Positions 1-7,357 of a stretch of DNA of 64,000 nucleotides are shown here, piece by piece. Every line of letters starts with the position of its first letter. Position 1 is the first letter of the stretch. Where the stretch lies: assembly GCF_013307205.1 (NCBI RefSeq), contig NZ_CP028940.1, forward strand, positions 413,787 through 477,786. Direction: 5' to 3'. The notes under the pieces are model-generated. The model worked only from the letters and a program-made list of their open reading frames with translations. It was not told where the DNA came from and ran no database searches. The DNA is from Polynucleobacter arcticus (lineage in GTDB: Bacteria > Pseudomonadota > Gammaproteobacteria > Burkholderiales > Burkholderiaceae). A program made the translations under genes and the position numbers.

Positions 1-118
1 GGTGCAGTCCCTTGGCGTGCTGCGCAACATCTAAAGAGTTTCGTAGGGCATCCGCCGCAGTAAATCCCTGGGGGATTGGAGATATATCTAGAATGGAGTA
101 CGGGACAGAATTTGTCAT
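1..118 (-). CDS. LLM-class flavin-dependent oxidoreductase (N-terminal fragment)
   Basis: The complementary strand opens with ATG at 118 and stays open to the left edge, giving 39 residues: a start like MTNSVPYSILDISPIPQG followed by LRNSLDVAQHAKGL. This matches the N-terminus of bacterial luciferase-like monooxygenases of the MsnO8 group, where a short beta-strand (S-x-LD-x-xP-x-x-G) is followed by a helix with the pattern AL-N-LDLAQHAE. These are FMNH2-dependent cytoplasmic enzymes of unknown substrate. Only about a tenth of the expected ~330 residues is inside the window, so function cannot be refined. It is divergent from the next gene, with about 30 bases between the two start codons for both promoters. 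Confidence 0.72.
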   Translation of the reverse strand, partial: MTNSVPYSILDISPIPQGFTAADALRNSLDVAQHAKGLH

Positions 119-151
119 TTATAGATCATACCGAGAAAGTGCTTTTTTGAC

Positions 152-373
152 ATGAGTAAACCAAAAATGGCAGATGCCGATGACGGACTTTTTAAGCCAG
201 GCAATAAGCTAAGACATATCAAGACTGGTGGATTTTACAAAGTAGTTTTACTTGCCAATGTTGAGGCTAACTTAGAGCCGGCCTACGTCTATGAATCTTT
301 ACAGTCACATGATTTTTGGATTCGACCTCAAGCAGAGATGGAAGATGGTCGATTTGAATTGGTCAATGCTTAA
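152..373 (+). CDS. DUF1653-like small protein
   Basis: 73 residues. The core LRHIKTGGFYKVV ... YESLQSHDFWIRP ... M follows the DUF1653 pattern (YRHYKGGxYxVL ... VVYxALxxxxxWVRPxxMF), a small beta-rich domain of unknown function found alone or fused to other enzymes. The N-terminal ~15 residues are polar and probably flexible. It lies 21 bases upstream of slyX on the same strand, so the two may be co-transcribed. No catalytic residues are known for the family. The domain match is by eye, from the spacing of the aromatic residues and the W-I-R-P motif; the start is the only ATG in frame before the conserved part. Confidence 0.7.
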   Translation: MSKPKMADADDGLFKPGNKLRHIKTGGFYKVVLLANVEANLEPAYVYESLQSHDFWIRPQAEMEDGRFELVNA

Positions 374-394
374 GACACTAATACAGGAATTGAA

Positions 395-598
395 ATGACT
401 GAAGATCGCATCACCAACCTGGAGATTAAGCTGAGCTTTACCGAAGATCTGATTGATCAACTCAATCAAACTATCTATAAGCAACAACAGCAGATTGAAT
501 TTTTATATCGTGAGCTTAAATCCATTCGGGAGCAAGCCAGCAGTGCCGATGGCACAGCTAACAGCAGCCCAAAGGATGAAATTCCACCCCACTATTAA
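395..598 (+). CDS. slyX: SlyX family protein
   Basis: 67 residues, the usual SlyX length. Residues 1-50 form a heptad-patterned coiled coil (ITNLEIKLSFTEDLIDQLNQTIYKQQ) and the protein ends in PPHY, the C-terminal signature of the family. SlyX is a small cytoplasmic protein of unknown biochemical role, named after its position next to slyD/slyA in enterobacteria. Here it sits between a DUF1653-like gene and a small membrane protein, so that context is not conserved. The Ser/Ala/Asp-rich stretch between the coil and the PPHY end is typical variable linker. The identification is firm; the function remains unknown. Confidence 0.88.
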   Translation: MTEDRITNLEIKLSFTEDLIDQLNQTIYKQQQQIEFLYRELKSIREQASSADGTANSSPKDEIPPHY

Positions 599-655
599 AG
601 CCCTGATAATATTGGAAATAGATTAGAGCGCGATATTCAAAAAAGGATGTACATC

Positions 656-1003
656 ATGAGCAACTTAGTTCCGTTTTTAGTCCAATGGGGCCTCACTTCA
701 CTATCCCTCTGGGTCGCCAGTTATCTTTTTAGCGGTCTGCGTTTTGCAGATGGTGGATCACTGCTGATAGCCGCCCTACTGCTTGGATTTGCGAATGCCG
801 TAGTTAAGCCTTTATTAATTCTCCTCACCTTGCCACTAACTGTTCTCACCATGGGATTGTTTCTGTTGGTAGTGAATGCACTAGTGCTGATGTTGGTCTC
901 TGCAGTGGTTAGTGGCTTTACGATCTCGAGCTTCTGGACAGCCTTTTTTGCCAGCATCTTTATTTCTTTATTCAGCCTGTTTATTAGCGGAATACTGTCT
1001 TAA
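656..1003 (+). CDS. Phage-holin-like four-helix membrane protein (YvlD/PF04020 type)
   Basis: About 115 residues with four hydrophobic segments and almost no soluble part, matching the 'phage holin family' (Phage_holin_4_2), which in most bacteria is a chromosomal inner-membrane protein unrelated to lysis. The GFANAVVKPLLILLTLPLTVLT stretch, with the conserved N-A-x-x-(R/K)-P before helix 2, is the family signature. An in-frame ATG also exists at 647, but it overlaps the SD (AAAAGGA, 641-647). The ATG at 656 has an 8-base spacer to that SD and is preferred. The gene is convergent with asmA, whose stop lies 4 bases away. There are no phage genes nearby. Confidence 0.8.
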   Translation: MSNLVPFLVQWGLTSLSLWVASYLFSGLRFADGGSLLIAALLLGFANAVVKPLLILLTLPLTVLTMGLFLLVVNALVLMLVSAVVSGFTISSFWTAFFASIFISLFSLFISGILS

Positions 1004-1006
1004 GGC

Positions 1007-2824
1007 TTACTGTACCCCAGGGTAGATATCAGACCAGGAGTGAAGTGCATCTCGGCAGGGATGCGTTTTAGTGGTCATCGATCTAGCATTCTCGGCCAAA
1101 ATTGATGCGCCACCCGTCAAAAATCCTAACCCAATGGAGACCGCACTATTCACCACACCAGTTTGATTAACGGCTGCTTTAGGGTTCATTAGTGTTCCAC
1201 CCATTTTTACCAATCCAGCGAGATCAAGGCCGGTGGTAATGCCAGATTTCTCTTGAGGATTCACTGTAAGATTTACTGCTTCAGTCTTCAAATTAATTGA
1301 GCCAGCCAATACCGCATTTAGCCTATCGGTCTCGATACCCACAGTATTAGCAATATTAATCTGCCCCTGATTAATTGGTAGGTAGGCAACCGCACACTCC
1401 AAAATCGTTTCAGTAGACTTTTTACGCAAGGGGTTCATCGAGTTCAAAAGCGTGATGACGAAGTCACCAGCATCATTTAAGAAGTTGGAGCCCATCTTTG
1501 CTTGACTGACACTGATCTGGATTTTGCCACTAGAGTTTCCGGCAATCTGATGAAGACTACCTCCCGAAGAATTGAGGTTGAAAGCAAGCTTCATATCACC
1601 TCCACTCACCTTTGAGCTCGGATCAACTCGAGCCGATAGATTTTCGAGCGTGAAATCCTTGGTGACTCCTCTCACTGAAATTACAGGGCTTGGTGAATTG
1701 AGTTGTGACAGATGAATCTGGATATCAGCAGATCCCTTGCCCATCTGCAATGTCAACTGAGGGATATCAATCACATTCCCATCCAATTGCAAAGTAGCCT
1801 GCAAATTTTCTATGGGCTTACGGTTCGGCAAACCTAACTCAACAATATTGACCGTAATTTTTCCTTTGGCTTGAGGTAGAGCATTAAAACCAATCGCCTC
1901 ACTACTAAATAGGTAAGTGGACTGCGGCTTGCTAACAGGATGCACCGTTGGAGATTCTGACTTAGCAGTGTTGATGCTTCGGGGGGCTGTAGTACTTTTA
2001 CCCAAAGACGGCCAATCAAATGCTTTGGAAGTCAGTGCTAAATTAATGGTAGGTGATGCCTTGGGCTGCTTATCCAACTCACCCTTAATCAGCATTAGCT
2101 TGCCATTGAGGGTGAGGCTCAGGTCCAGGGGGAATTGGCTAGGAGAGACATCCCACTGCTGGAACAATCTGGAAAAAGAGCCTGTTTTTCCACTTAACTC
2201 TAAAACTTGACCTTGAGTTTTCATATCCAGAGAGATGGTGGTGTTACCACTACCCTCGCGCAATGCCAAGCGTTTGATTTCATAGCTTGAGATTGAACTG
2301 AAGGCATCTTGGTACTGAATCTGGGCATCAAGCACAGCGATATTCTCTATGGAGATAAGGCCATCAACTGAGGAGGATGTAGTTGCAGAATCATTACTAG
2401 TGGATCCTGCAGCAGTTGATGTAGCTGAACTCATATCCCAATTCACCTTGCTTGCTGTATTTTTTTGTAAGAATAATTCTAGGCCAGCAAGCTTCACGCT
2501 GGCGATTTCAACCTGCTTACTCAGTAGGGGAAGAAATTTAATATCCAGCTCAACACGCTTCAGGGTCAACATCTCGGGCGCATCTGCCCAAGACGCATTA
2601 CTTAGACTTAAGCGCTCCGCAGAAACGGAAATCCTAGGGAAAAAGCTTAAATTGACTGGGCCGACAATCTTTAAGTCTCGGCCTGTAGCTACTTTCACCG
2701 AAGTAGCTAGCAATTTCGTCAACTTGACTGGATCAACAGCGGAGGCAGCATACCAAATGCCAACTCCACCCAAAAGGAGGAGGCTGCCTAGGGTGATTAA
2801 GATGATCTTTAGTCTTTTAGTCAT
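1007..2824 (-). CDS. AsmA family protein
   Basis: 605 residues. An N-terminal transmembrane helix (about residues 5-25) is followed by a large predicted-periplasmic beta-rich region. The DPVKLTKLLATSVKVATGRDLKI-VGPVNLSFFPRISVSAERLSLSN opening is the diagnostic AsmA N-terminus, and a second conserved block near the C-terminus (IANTVGIETDRLNAVLAGSINLKTEAVNLTVNP) matches the AsmA C-terminal domain. AsmA-like proteins are envelope proteins related to the bridge-like lipid transporters TamB/YhdP and affect outer-membrane lipid homeostasis. A Ser/Thr-rich linker at about 130-155 separates the two halves. It is convergent with the holin-like gene. The final Cys-containing tail is not conserved as far as I can tell. 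Confidence 0.85.
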   Translation of the reverse strand: MTKRLKIILITLGSLLLLGGVGIWYAASAVDPVKLTKLLATSVKVATGRDLKIVGPVNLSFFPRISVSAERLSLSNASWADAPEMLTLKRVELDIKFLPLLSKQVEIASVKLAGLELFLQKNTASKVNWDMSSATSTAAGSTSNDSATTSSSVDGLISIENIAVLDAQIQYQDAFSSISSYEIKRLALREGSGNTTISLDMKTQGQVLELSGKTGSFSRLFQQWDVSPSQFPLDLSLTLNGKLMLIKGELDKQPKASPTINLALTSKAFDWPSLGKSTTAPRSINTAKSESPTVHPVSKPQSTYLFSSEAIGFNALPQAKGKITVNIVELGLPNRKPIENLQATLQLDGNVIDIPQLTLQMGKGSADIQIHLSQLNSPSPVISVRGVTKDFTLENLSARVDPSSKVSGGDMKLAFNLNSSGGSLHQIAGNSSGKIQISVSQAKMGSNFLNDAGDFVITLLNSMNPLRKKSTETILECAVAYLPINQGQINIANTVGIETDRLNAVLAGSINLKTEAVNLTVNPQEKSGITTGLDLAGLVKMGGTLMNPKAAVNQTGVVNSAVSIGLGFLTGGASILAENARSMTTKTHPCRDALHSWSDIYPGVQ

Positions 2825-2860
2825 TCACTTGAATTCTCACTTTATTACTAAGTACATAAA

Positions 2861-2891
2861 TGCCATCCCAGCATTCGCGGGATCTGAGGCA
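2861..2891. repeat. REP-like imperfect palindrome
   Basis: A short extragenic imperfect palindrome with nested arms (TGCC..GGCA outside, ATCCC..GGGAT inside) around AGCATTCG. It resembles the 'GTCATCCCCGCATTCGCGGGGATGAC' type of repetitive extragenic palindrome common in proteobacterial genomes. Only one copy is visible in this window, so its repetitive nature is inferred from resemblance only. The rest of 2825-2980 shows nothing coding. Confidence 0.3.
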
Positions 2892-2980
2892 GTCGTGCTG
2901 TATGCCTACTTTTAGGGGGCAACTTCGCCTCCGAAATAAAAATGTAAGACTCCAATATCGCATCTTGTGTTCATAGACGC

Positions 2981-3196
2981 TCAACTACTCGCCTTTTTTA
3001 ACACGGCATAAATTTGATCCTTGAGCAGCAACTTCTCTTTTTTCAAGATTTCAATCCCTTCAGGGGTACTCGGCTCTCTGTAAGCCTCCATTCTTTGAAT
3101 CAGCTAATCGAGATTGTTGTGCTTATCAAACAAATGCGAAAAGTGACGATCTGATGTTTTTAGCTTGCTGATTAACTCGCGGTATTCAGGGAACAT
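2981..3196 (-). pseudogene. DUF465 (YdcH family) gene interrupted by an in-frame amber codon
   Basis: The complementary strand encodes a complete 71-codon DUF465 protein from ATG at 3196 to TGA at 2983-2981, except that codon 31 (3106-3104) is TAG. The first 30 residues (MFPEYRELISKLK...HLFDKHNNLD) and the 40 after the stop (LIQRMEAYREPSTPEGIEI...LLLKDQIYAVLKK) are both strongly family-like. The frame never shifts and total length is normal for DUF465 (about 70 residues). Family members usually carry Gln or another polar residue at this site, so a single CAG-to-TAG change explains it. DUF465 proteins are small helical-hairpin cytoplasmic proteins of unknown role. The gene is either recently broken or needs amber suppression; the intact second half argues for a very recent event or a sequencing error. 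Confidence 0.8.
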
Positions 3197-3427
3197 GGGT
3201 TTTCCTTAAGTTGAGTCTATTCACAACGATACCAATTCAGTGTAGCAACTTGAGGCTGAAATTCAAGCACCTTACCCACCTTACGCAAACTTTAAAAACA
3301 AGGGAGCCCTCAACATGGATTTGGCAAAGCAAATTCTCATATAGGTATCAGCAAAAGTGAATAAAACTGAAGTAAGATTACTTAGTGCGCGAAGCACATT
3401 AACTACCAATAAGAAGGGTAATAGACC

Positions 3428-4306
3428 ATGGCTACAAAGAAGTCTCCAGCGAAAAAGAAAGTAGCTACTAAGGTGGTAAAAAAAGCCCCCGCAAAGAAAG
3501 CAGTTAAGAAAGTTGCCGCAAAGAAAGTGCCAGCTAAAAAGGCGGTTAAAAAGGCAGTGAAAAAACCAGTTGCTAAGAAAGTAGTCGCCAAGAAAGCGAT
3601 TGCTAAAAAACCGGTAGTAAAAAAAGTTGCGGCCAAGAAGCCTGTAGCGAAGAAACCAGCCGTCAAGAAAGCTGTCAAAAAATCTCCTAAGACTGCAGCC
3701 GTGAAACAACTGAAAGTCGATCAATATGGACTTGAGGAAGATGATGAGTTCTATGGTCTGTACTTTGCTAAATCCACTAAAAAGGGTTTAGTTGAAGTTA
3801 AGCCCTGCACCTTCTCATTGATGTACTGGTGGAAAGGCCTGCTTGGCTACCCTGACATGATCGAGATCTCCAAAGATAGCAATACAGCAATGCTGCAATT
3901 TGAATCTACTTTTGGTGGTGGAGATTCGGGTGAAACGGAATTGACCGAAAAAGATGTGTTTGATGTTGATCACATTATTGAGGTTGATGAGGAAGAGCAG
4001 CTGATTTCTCTTTATTCCTATGTACCCATTCCTGTCCCAGAAAAGCTCATTGGCGCATTAGGTCTCTCCATTCTGAATATCAACCCAGAAACCCGTTATG
4101 GCAACCTAGAAATTTGTTCCACTGACAATGAGGATGGCCAGAATGAGCATTTCCTCCGCTATCGCGCAGCTACCTATTTGCGTGGCGTTAAGTCTGGAAA
4201 AGTTGAGGCTATTGAAAGCATGATTACCAATGGCTCAGAGTTCTTTGGATTAGCCTTAGATGCAATGTGTGTCAATAAATCTATTAAGAAATGGTTACTT
4301 AGCTAA
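3428..4306 (+). CDS. Histone H1-like Lys/Ala/Val/Pro tail fused to a YbjN-like globular domain
   Basis: 292 residues in two unlike parts. Residues 1 to about 95 are a low-complexity tail of K-K-x-(V/A/P)-A units (KKAVKK, PAKK, VAKK), like bacterial H1 homologues and the AlgP/HctB type, expected to bind DNA without sequence specificity. Residues from about 100 onward are mixed, acidic and globular, with WWKGLLGYPDMIEI, DVDHIIEVDEEEQL and LSILNINPETRYGNLEI followed by a helical end. The last motif is reminiscent of YbjN-like domains (N-x-x-N-x-x-x-x-Y-G-x-x-E-x), but this is a weak by-eye match. A good SD (AAGGG, 3415-3419) precedes the ATG. It is convergent with the next small gene. No operon partner. 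Confidence 0.75.
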   Translation: MATKKSPAKKKVATKVVKKAPAKKAVKKVAAKKVPAKKAVKKAVKKPVAKKVVAKKAIAKKPVVKKVAAKKPVAKKPAVKKAVKKSPKTAAVKQLKVDQYGLEEDDEFYGLYFAKSTKKGLVEVKPCTFSLMYWWKGLLGYPDMIEISKDSNTAMLQFESTFGGGDSGETELTEKDVFDVDHIIEVDEEEQLISLYSYVPIPVPEKLIGALGLSILNINPETRYGNLEICSTDNEDGQNEHFLRYRAATYLRGVKSGKVEAIESMITNGSEFFGLALDAMCVNKSIKKWLLS

Positions 4307-4317
4307 GTAATCGTGGA

Positions 4318-4587
4318 TTAATAAATATTGCACACAAAAATGTAGGTCATAGGAAAGCGGTCGTTTACTGTTTTGCGAGTCTCAACAATAGTAGCGCCTC
4401 GCTTTCCTAGTTTTTTACACTCCCCTGCTGCGGCCGCCTGGACCTCTGTATCTTTTGCAGATTTGGGAGCATGTACCCCAACCGTGCCATCAGACTGTCG
4501 ATAGACTCCAAACTCACTTGGTGGCGTCGCGCATACCAACAAAAAAATGCCTGCAGATAGCGCAACAATAGATTGGTAAATTTTCAT
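4318..4587 (-). CDS. Small exported protein, unknown
   Basis: 89 residues. Residues 1-20 form a signal peptide-like segment (K at 2, then a hydrophobic run ending LLVCATPP). The Cys after the hydrophobic core suggests a lipoprotein, but the -1 residue is Val and not the usual Gly/Ala/Ser, so the lipobox is poor and plain secretion is equally possible. The mature part is short with two more cysteines (in GECKKLG and VCNIY), which could form one disulfide. I do not recognise a family. It is transcribed toward the H1-like gene and lies upstream of nothing obvious; the next gene on the same strand (iron-binding protein) ends 47 bases before its start. Confidence 0.6.
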   Translation of the reverse strand: MKIYQSIVALSAGIFLLVCATPPSEFGVYRQSDGTVGVHAPKSAKDTEVQAAAAGECKKLGKRGATIVETRKTVNDRFPMTYIFVCNIY

Positions 4588-4633
4588 TGGAAGGTCACAA
4601 AGTGGATCAAGTTGGAATCTATTCTAGCCAATT

Positions 4634-5689
4634 CTATTTGTAACCCACCCGATCTAATAGCCTTTGTGCAGCGATCTGATTCTTACCAATTGCAGCAACT
4701 GAGATATTTTCTGCTTTAAATGGTCCCAATATTTTGAGACCTTCATTTTCAATTTTCACTGACTTCACTACGGGCCATTCGTTATTGCCATTGGCAAAGT
4801 ATTCTTGTGCCGAATCGCTAGCTAAGTAGTCTAGAAACTGCATAGCTGCCTGTGGATGTGGGGCATTTTTAGCTACGCCGCCGCCAGCAATATTAATGTG
4901 AGCGCCAGTGGTTTTTTGATTAGGCCAAATAAACCCAATCTTAGAAATGATTTCTTGGTCTTCTGGCTTAGTAGAGCGCAGTAACCTCACTAGGTAATAC
5001 GAGTTAGCTAAGGCAACAGCACATTCACCTGAAGCAACTGCTTTAATCTGATCGGTATCACCCCCTCTTGGAGGGCGAGCCATATTTGCCACCATGCCCT
5101 TAGCCCATGCTTCAGTAGCAAGCTCACCGCGACGTTCAATCATGGCACCAATCAAGGACAGCATATAAGGATGGGCACCTGAGCGAGTGCAAATTTTGCC
5201 CTTGTTTATAGGGTCCGCTAATTTCTCATAGGTGTCTACATCTTGCGAGTTCACTTTTGACTTGTTGTAAACCACAAGACGCGCTCTAGTGGAAAAACCA
5301 AACCAAGTCGATCCTTCGGGATCTGGCTTTGAGCGCAGGTTAGCGGGAATACGACTCTCTAAATACTTAGATTGGATTGGCTTGAAGAAGCCGTCAATTT
5401 GTGCACGCCATAATCGTGCTGCATCTACCATCAAAATAACATCGGCTGGGCTATTAGCACCCTCGCTTTTTAATCTCTCAGCTAATGCATTGTCATCTGC
5501 CTCAATACGATTAATTTTGATACCTGTTTTTTTGGTGAAGTCACTGTATAGCGCTTCATCAGTCTGATAGTGACGAGCTGAATACAAATTAAGCTCTTTA
5601 GCCTCCTGCGCATACAAGGGCAAAACCATCAAGCTGCTTAGCACTAAGGCGCAAGAGCTTAAAAATTGTCGGATTGATTGATTTGCCAT
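4634..5689 (-). CDS. fbpA: Ferric iron ABC transporter, periplasmic binding protein
   Basis: 351 residues with a Sec signal peptide (about 1-28, ending LYAQ) and a class II periplasmic binding fold. The N-terminal LNLYSARHYQTDEALYSDFTKKTGI is the FbpA/FutA/AfuA start, and the NSYYLVRL tyrosine pair is the usual Fe3+ ligand region. It captures ferric iron and hands it to the permease encoded just upstream on the same strand (gap of 61 bases). A sigma-70-like promoter with an overlapping Fur-like site lies in that gap, so the gene can be transcribed independently of the permease, as expected for a binding protein needed in excess. Family assignment is secure; the exact iron chelate is not. Confidence 0.9.
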   Translation of the reverse strand: MANQSIRQFLSSCALVLSSLMVLPLYAQEAKELNLYSARHYQTDEALYSDFTKKTGIKINRIEADDNALAERLKSEGANSPADVILMVDAARLWRAQIDGFFKPIQSKYLESRIPANLRSKPDPEGSTWFGFSTRARLVVYNKSKVNSQDVDTYEKLADPINKGKICTRSGAHPYMLSLIGAMIERRGELATEAWAKGMVANMARPPRGGDTDQIKAVASGECAVALANSYYLVRLLRSTKPEDQEIISKIGFIWPNQKTTGAHINIAGGGVAKNAPHPQAAMQFLDYLASDSAQEYFANGNNEWPVVKSVKIENEGLKILGPFKAENISVAAIGKNQIAAQRLLDRVGYK

Positions 5690-5721
5690 TGCCGTATTTG
5701 CGATCAGAATTAGAAAAATCT

Positions 5722-5756
5722 AATTTATCACAAATACGAATGATTATCAATTAAGA
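5722..5756 (-). promoter_or_regulatory. fbpA promoter with overlapping Fur-like box
   Basis: On the minus strand: -35 TTGATA (5750-5745), 17-base spacer, -10 TAAATT (5727-5722). The stretch 5739-5753 reads GAATGATTATCAATT on the plus strand, close to the core of the Fur consensus (aatgataatcatt), and covers the -35 hexamer. Repression by Fe-Fur binding over the -35 is the standard arrangement for iron uptake genes. The promoter begins inside the last codons of the permease gene. Confidence 0.6.
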
Positions 5757-7307
5757 TTTAGAGATGACCCGGGAAAGCAATATGACGGGGAAAAGTCCAA
5801 CCAAAACAATGGTTAGGGAAGGCAAAGCTAATTCAGCTAAACGTTCATCAGCAGCCAATTGATAGGCCGCAACTGCCAAGGTGTCAAAGTTAAAGGGTCG
5901 CAATAAAAGCGTTGCAGGCAATTCTTTCATGACATCCACAAATACAAAAAGGCCGGCTGTAATTAGGCTGCGCTTTAATAAGGGCACGTGCACTCGACGC
6001 AAAATCTGCAATCTTGAGAGCCCAAGTAAAGCGGCTGAACCGTCCATGGATGGCGTGATGCGGGACAATCCTGCCTCTACGCTCTGAAGGCTGGAGGAAA
6101 GAAATCGAACTAAATAAGCGTAAACCAAGACCAGCATGCTGGCTGACATCCACCAAGCTAGCTGAAAGATTTCCAAAAAAGAAAGAATGCCAATAGCTAG
6201 TACAGCGCCTGGTAACGCATAACCAAATCCCAGCAATCGATTGACCCAACTTAAACGCGGATTCAGGCGCACTGAGTAGGCAAAAAATATGGCTAATACA
6301 ACCGAGATTACGGCCGTCAGAATCGACACCGCTAAAGAGTTACTCAACCAATCCAAATACCGAATATCAATACTGAGGCCCTGTTTAAAGAGCAATTGTA
6401 AAAGTGCAAAAGCAGGTAATACAAAACCACAAAGTAGTGTGCCGCCGCAAAATAGGAATGCACCTAGGGCATCCCTGCCATGCAATACCTTCGCAAGTGG
6501 CCTACTCTGCGATGAAGATGCATAACGGAGCTTTGAACGACTGCCTTGTTCAATACAAAAGATAAGCAAAACAAAGCTTAAGAGGCCCAAGGCAAGTTGC
6601 ACGGCCGCTACACGGTCACCAAAAGAGAGCCAAGCTTTAAAGATGCCGGTAGCAAAAGTCTGTACGCCAAAGTAGGATACCGCACCAAAATCTGCCAAGA
6701 CTTCCATCAGTGCTAATGCCATACCAGCGAAGATGGCGGGTCTCGCCATGGGTAATACCAACTTCACAAATCCCTGCAGCGGACTGTATCCCAGTGTTTC
6801 TGAAACCTCAATCAAGCGGCCGCTGCGCTCTAAGAATGCAGTACGCGTAATGAGATAAACATATGGGTATAGACAGAATGAGAAAGACCAGATTGCGCCA
6901 CTCATCGACCTAGGATCGGGAAAAAACCATAAAGATTCTATTCCGAGCAAATCACGCAACGTAGTCTGTATCGGACCTGAGAATTGCAAGAGATCGACAA
7001 ATAGATAAGCCATCACATAGGTAGGGACGGCTAAGGGGAGAATTAAGGCCCACTCAAATAATTTCTTGCCGGGAAAATCGTAGCTAGCAACCAGCCAAGC
7101 GTTTCCTACCCCGAGAATAAATACCCCTACTCCAACCCCAAGAATAAGCACCGAGGTTGAGGCAATGTATCCGCCAAGTACAAAATTCCAGAGATGACTG
7201 AGCGTGCCACTAGCTAGCAGCTCATTTCCAGGCAGCAAGAATGGCGCTGCCAAGCCAAAGAGGGGCAAAAATAGCAACAGGGCAAGCAGTACGACAATAC
7301 GATTCAT
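5751..7307 (-). CDS. fbpB: Ferric iron ABC transporter, fused double permease
   Basis: 518 residues, about twelve membrane helices, containing two BPD_transp_1 permease halves in one chain as in FbpB/SfuB/AfuB. The EAA-type cytoplasmic loops are visible: ETLGYSPLQGFVKLVLPMARPAIFAG in the first half and ALLGLSRLQILRRVHVPLLKRSLITAG in the second. They dock onto the ATPase encoded divergently at 7358. The fused form needs no second permease subunit. The start is the first ATG, giving a typical membrane-inserting N-terminus. The only regulatory signal I see is downstream, at the binding-protein gene; the 50-base divergent gap to the ATPase shows no clear Fur box. Confidence 0.9.
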   Translation of the reverse strand: MNRIVVLLALLLFLPLFGLAAPFLLPGNELLASGTLSHLWNFVLGGYIASTSVLILGVGVGVFILGVGNAWLVASYDFPGKKLFEWALILPLAVPTYVMAYLFVDLLQFSGPIQTTLRDLLGIESLWFFPDPRSMSGAIWSFSFCLYPYVYLITRTAFLERSGRLIEVSETLGYSPLQGFVKLVLPMARPAIFAGMALALMEVLADFGAVSYFGVQTFATGIFKAWLSFGDRVAAVQLALGLLSFVLLIFCIEQGSRSKLRYASSSQSRPLAKVLHGRDALGAFLFCGGTLLCGFVLPAFALLQLLFKQGLSIDIRYLDWLSNSLAVSILTAVISVVLAIFFAYSVRLNPRLSWVNRLLGFGYALPGAVLAIGILSFLEIFQLAWWMSASMLVLVYAYLVRFLSSSLQSVEAGLSRITPSMDGSAALLGLSRLQILRRVHVPLLKRSLITAGLFVFVDVMKELPATLLLRPFNFDTLAVAAYQLAADERLAELALPSLTIVLVGLFPVILLSRVISKS

Positions 7308-7357
7308 TCAATCGGCAATCCGTTTAGACTCTAGCTATGCATTAAACCATTAGCGTC

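Noticed and set aside
3281..3724. Open frames on the minus strand across the Lys-rich region of the H1-like gene
   Set aside because: They are the mirror of AAG/GCC-rich codons, giving Phe/Leu-rich nonsense with no family resemblance; the plus-strand gene has a good SD and a normal globular domain.
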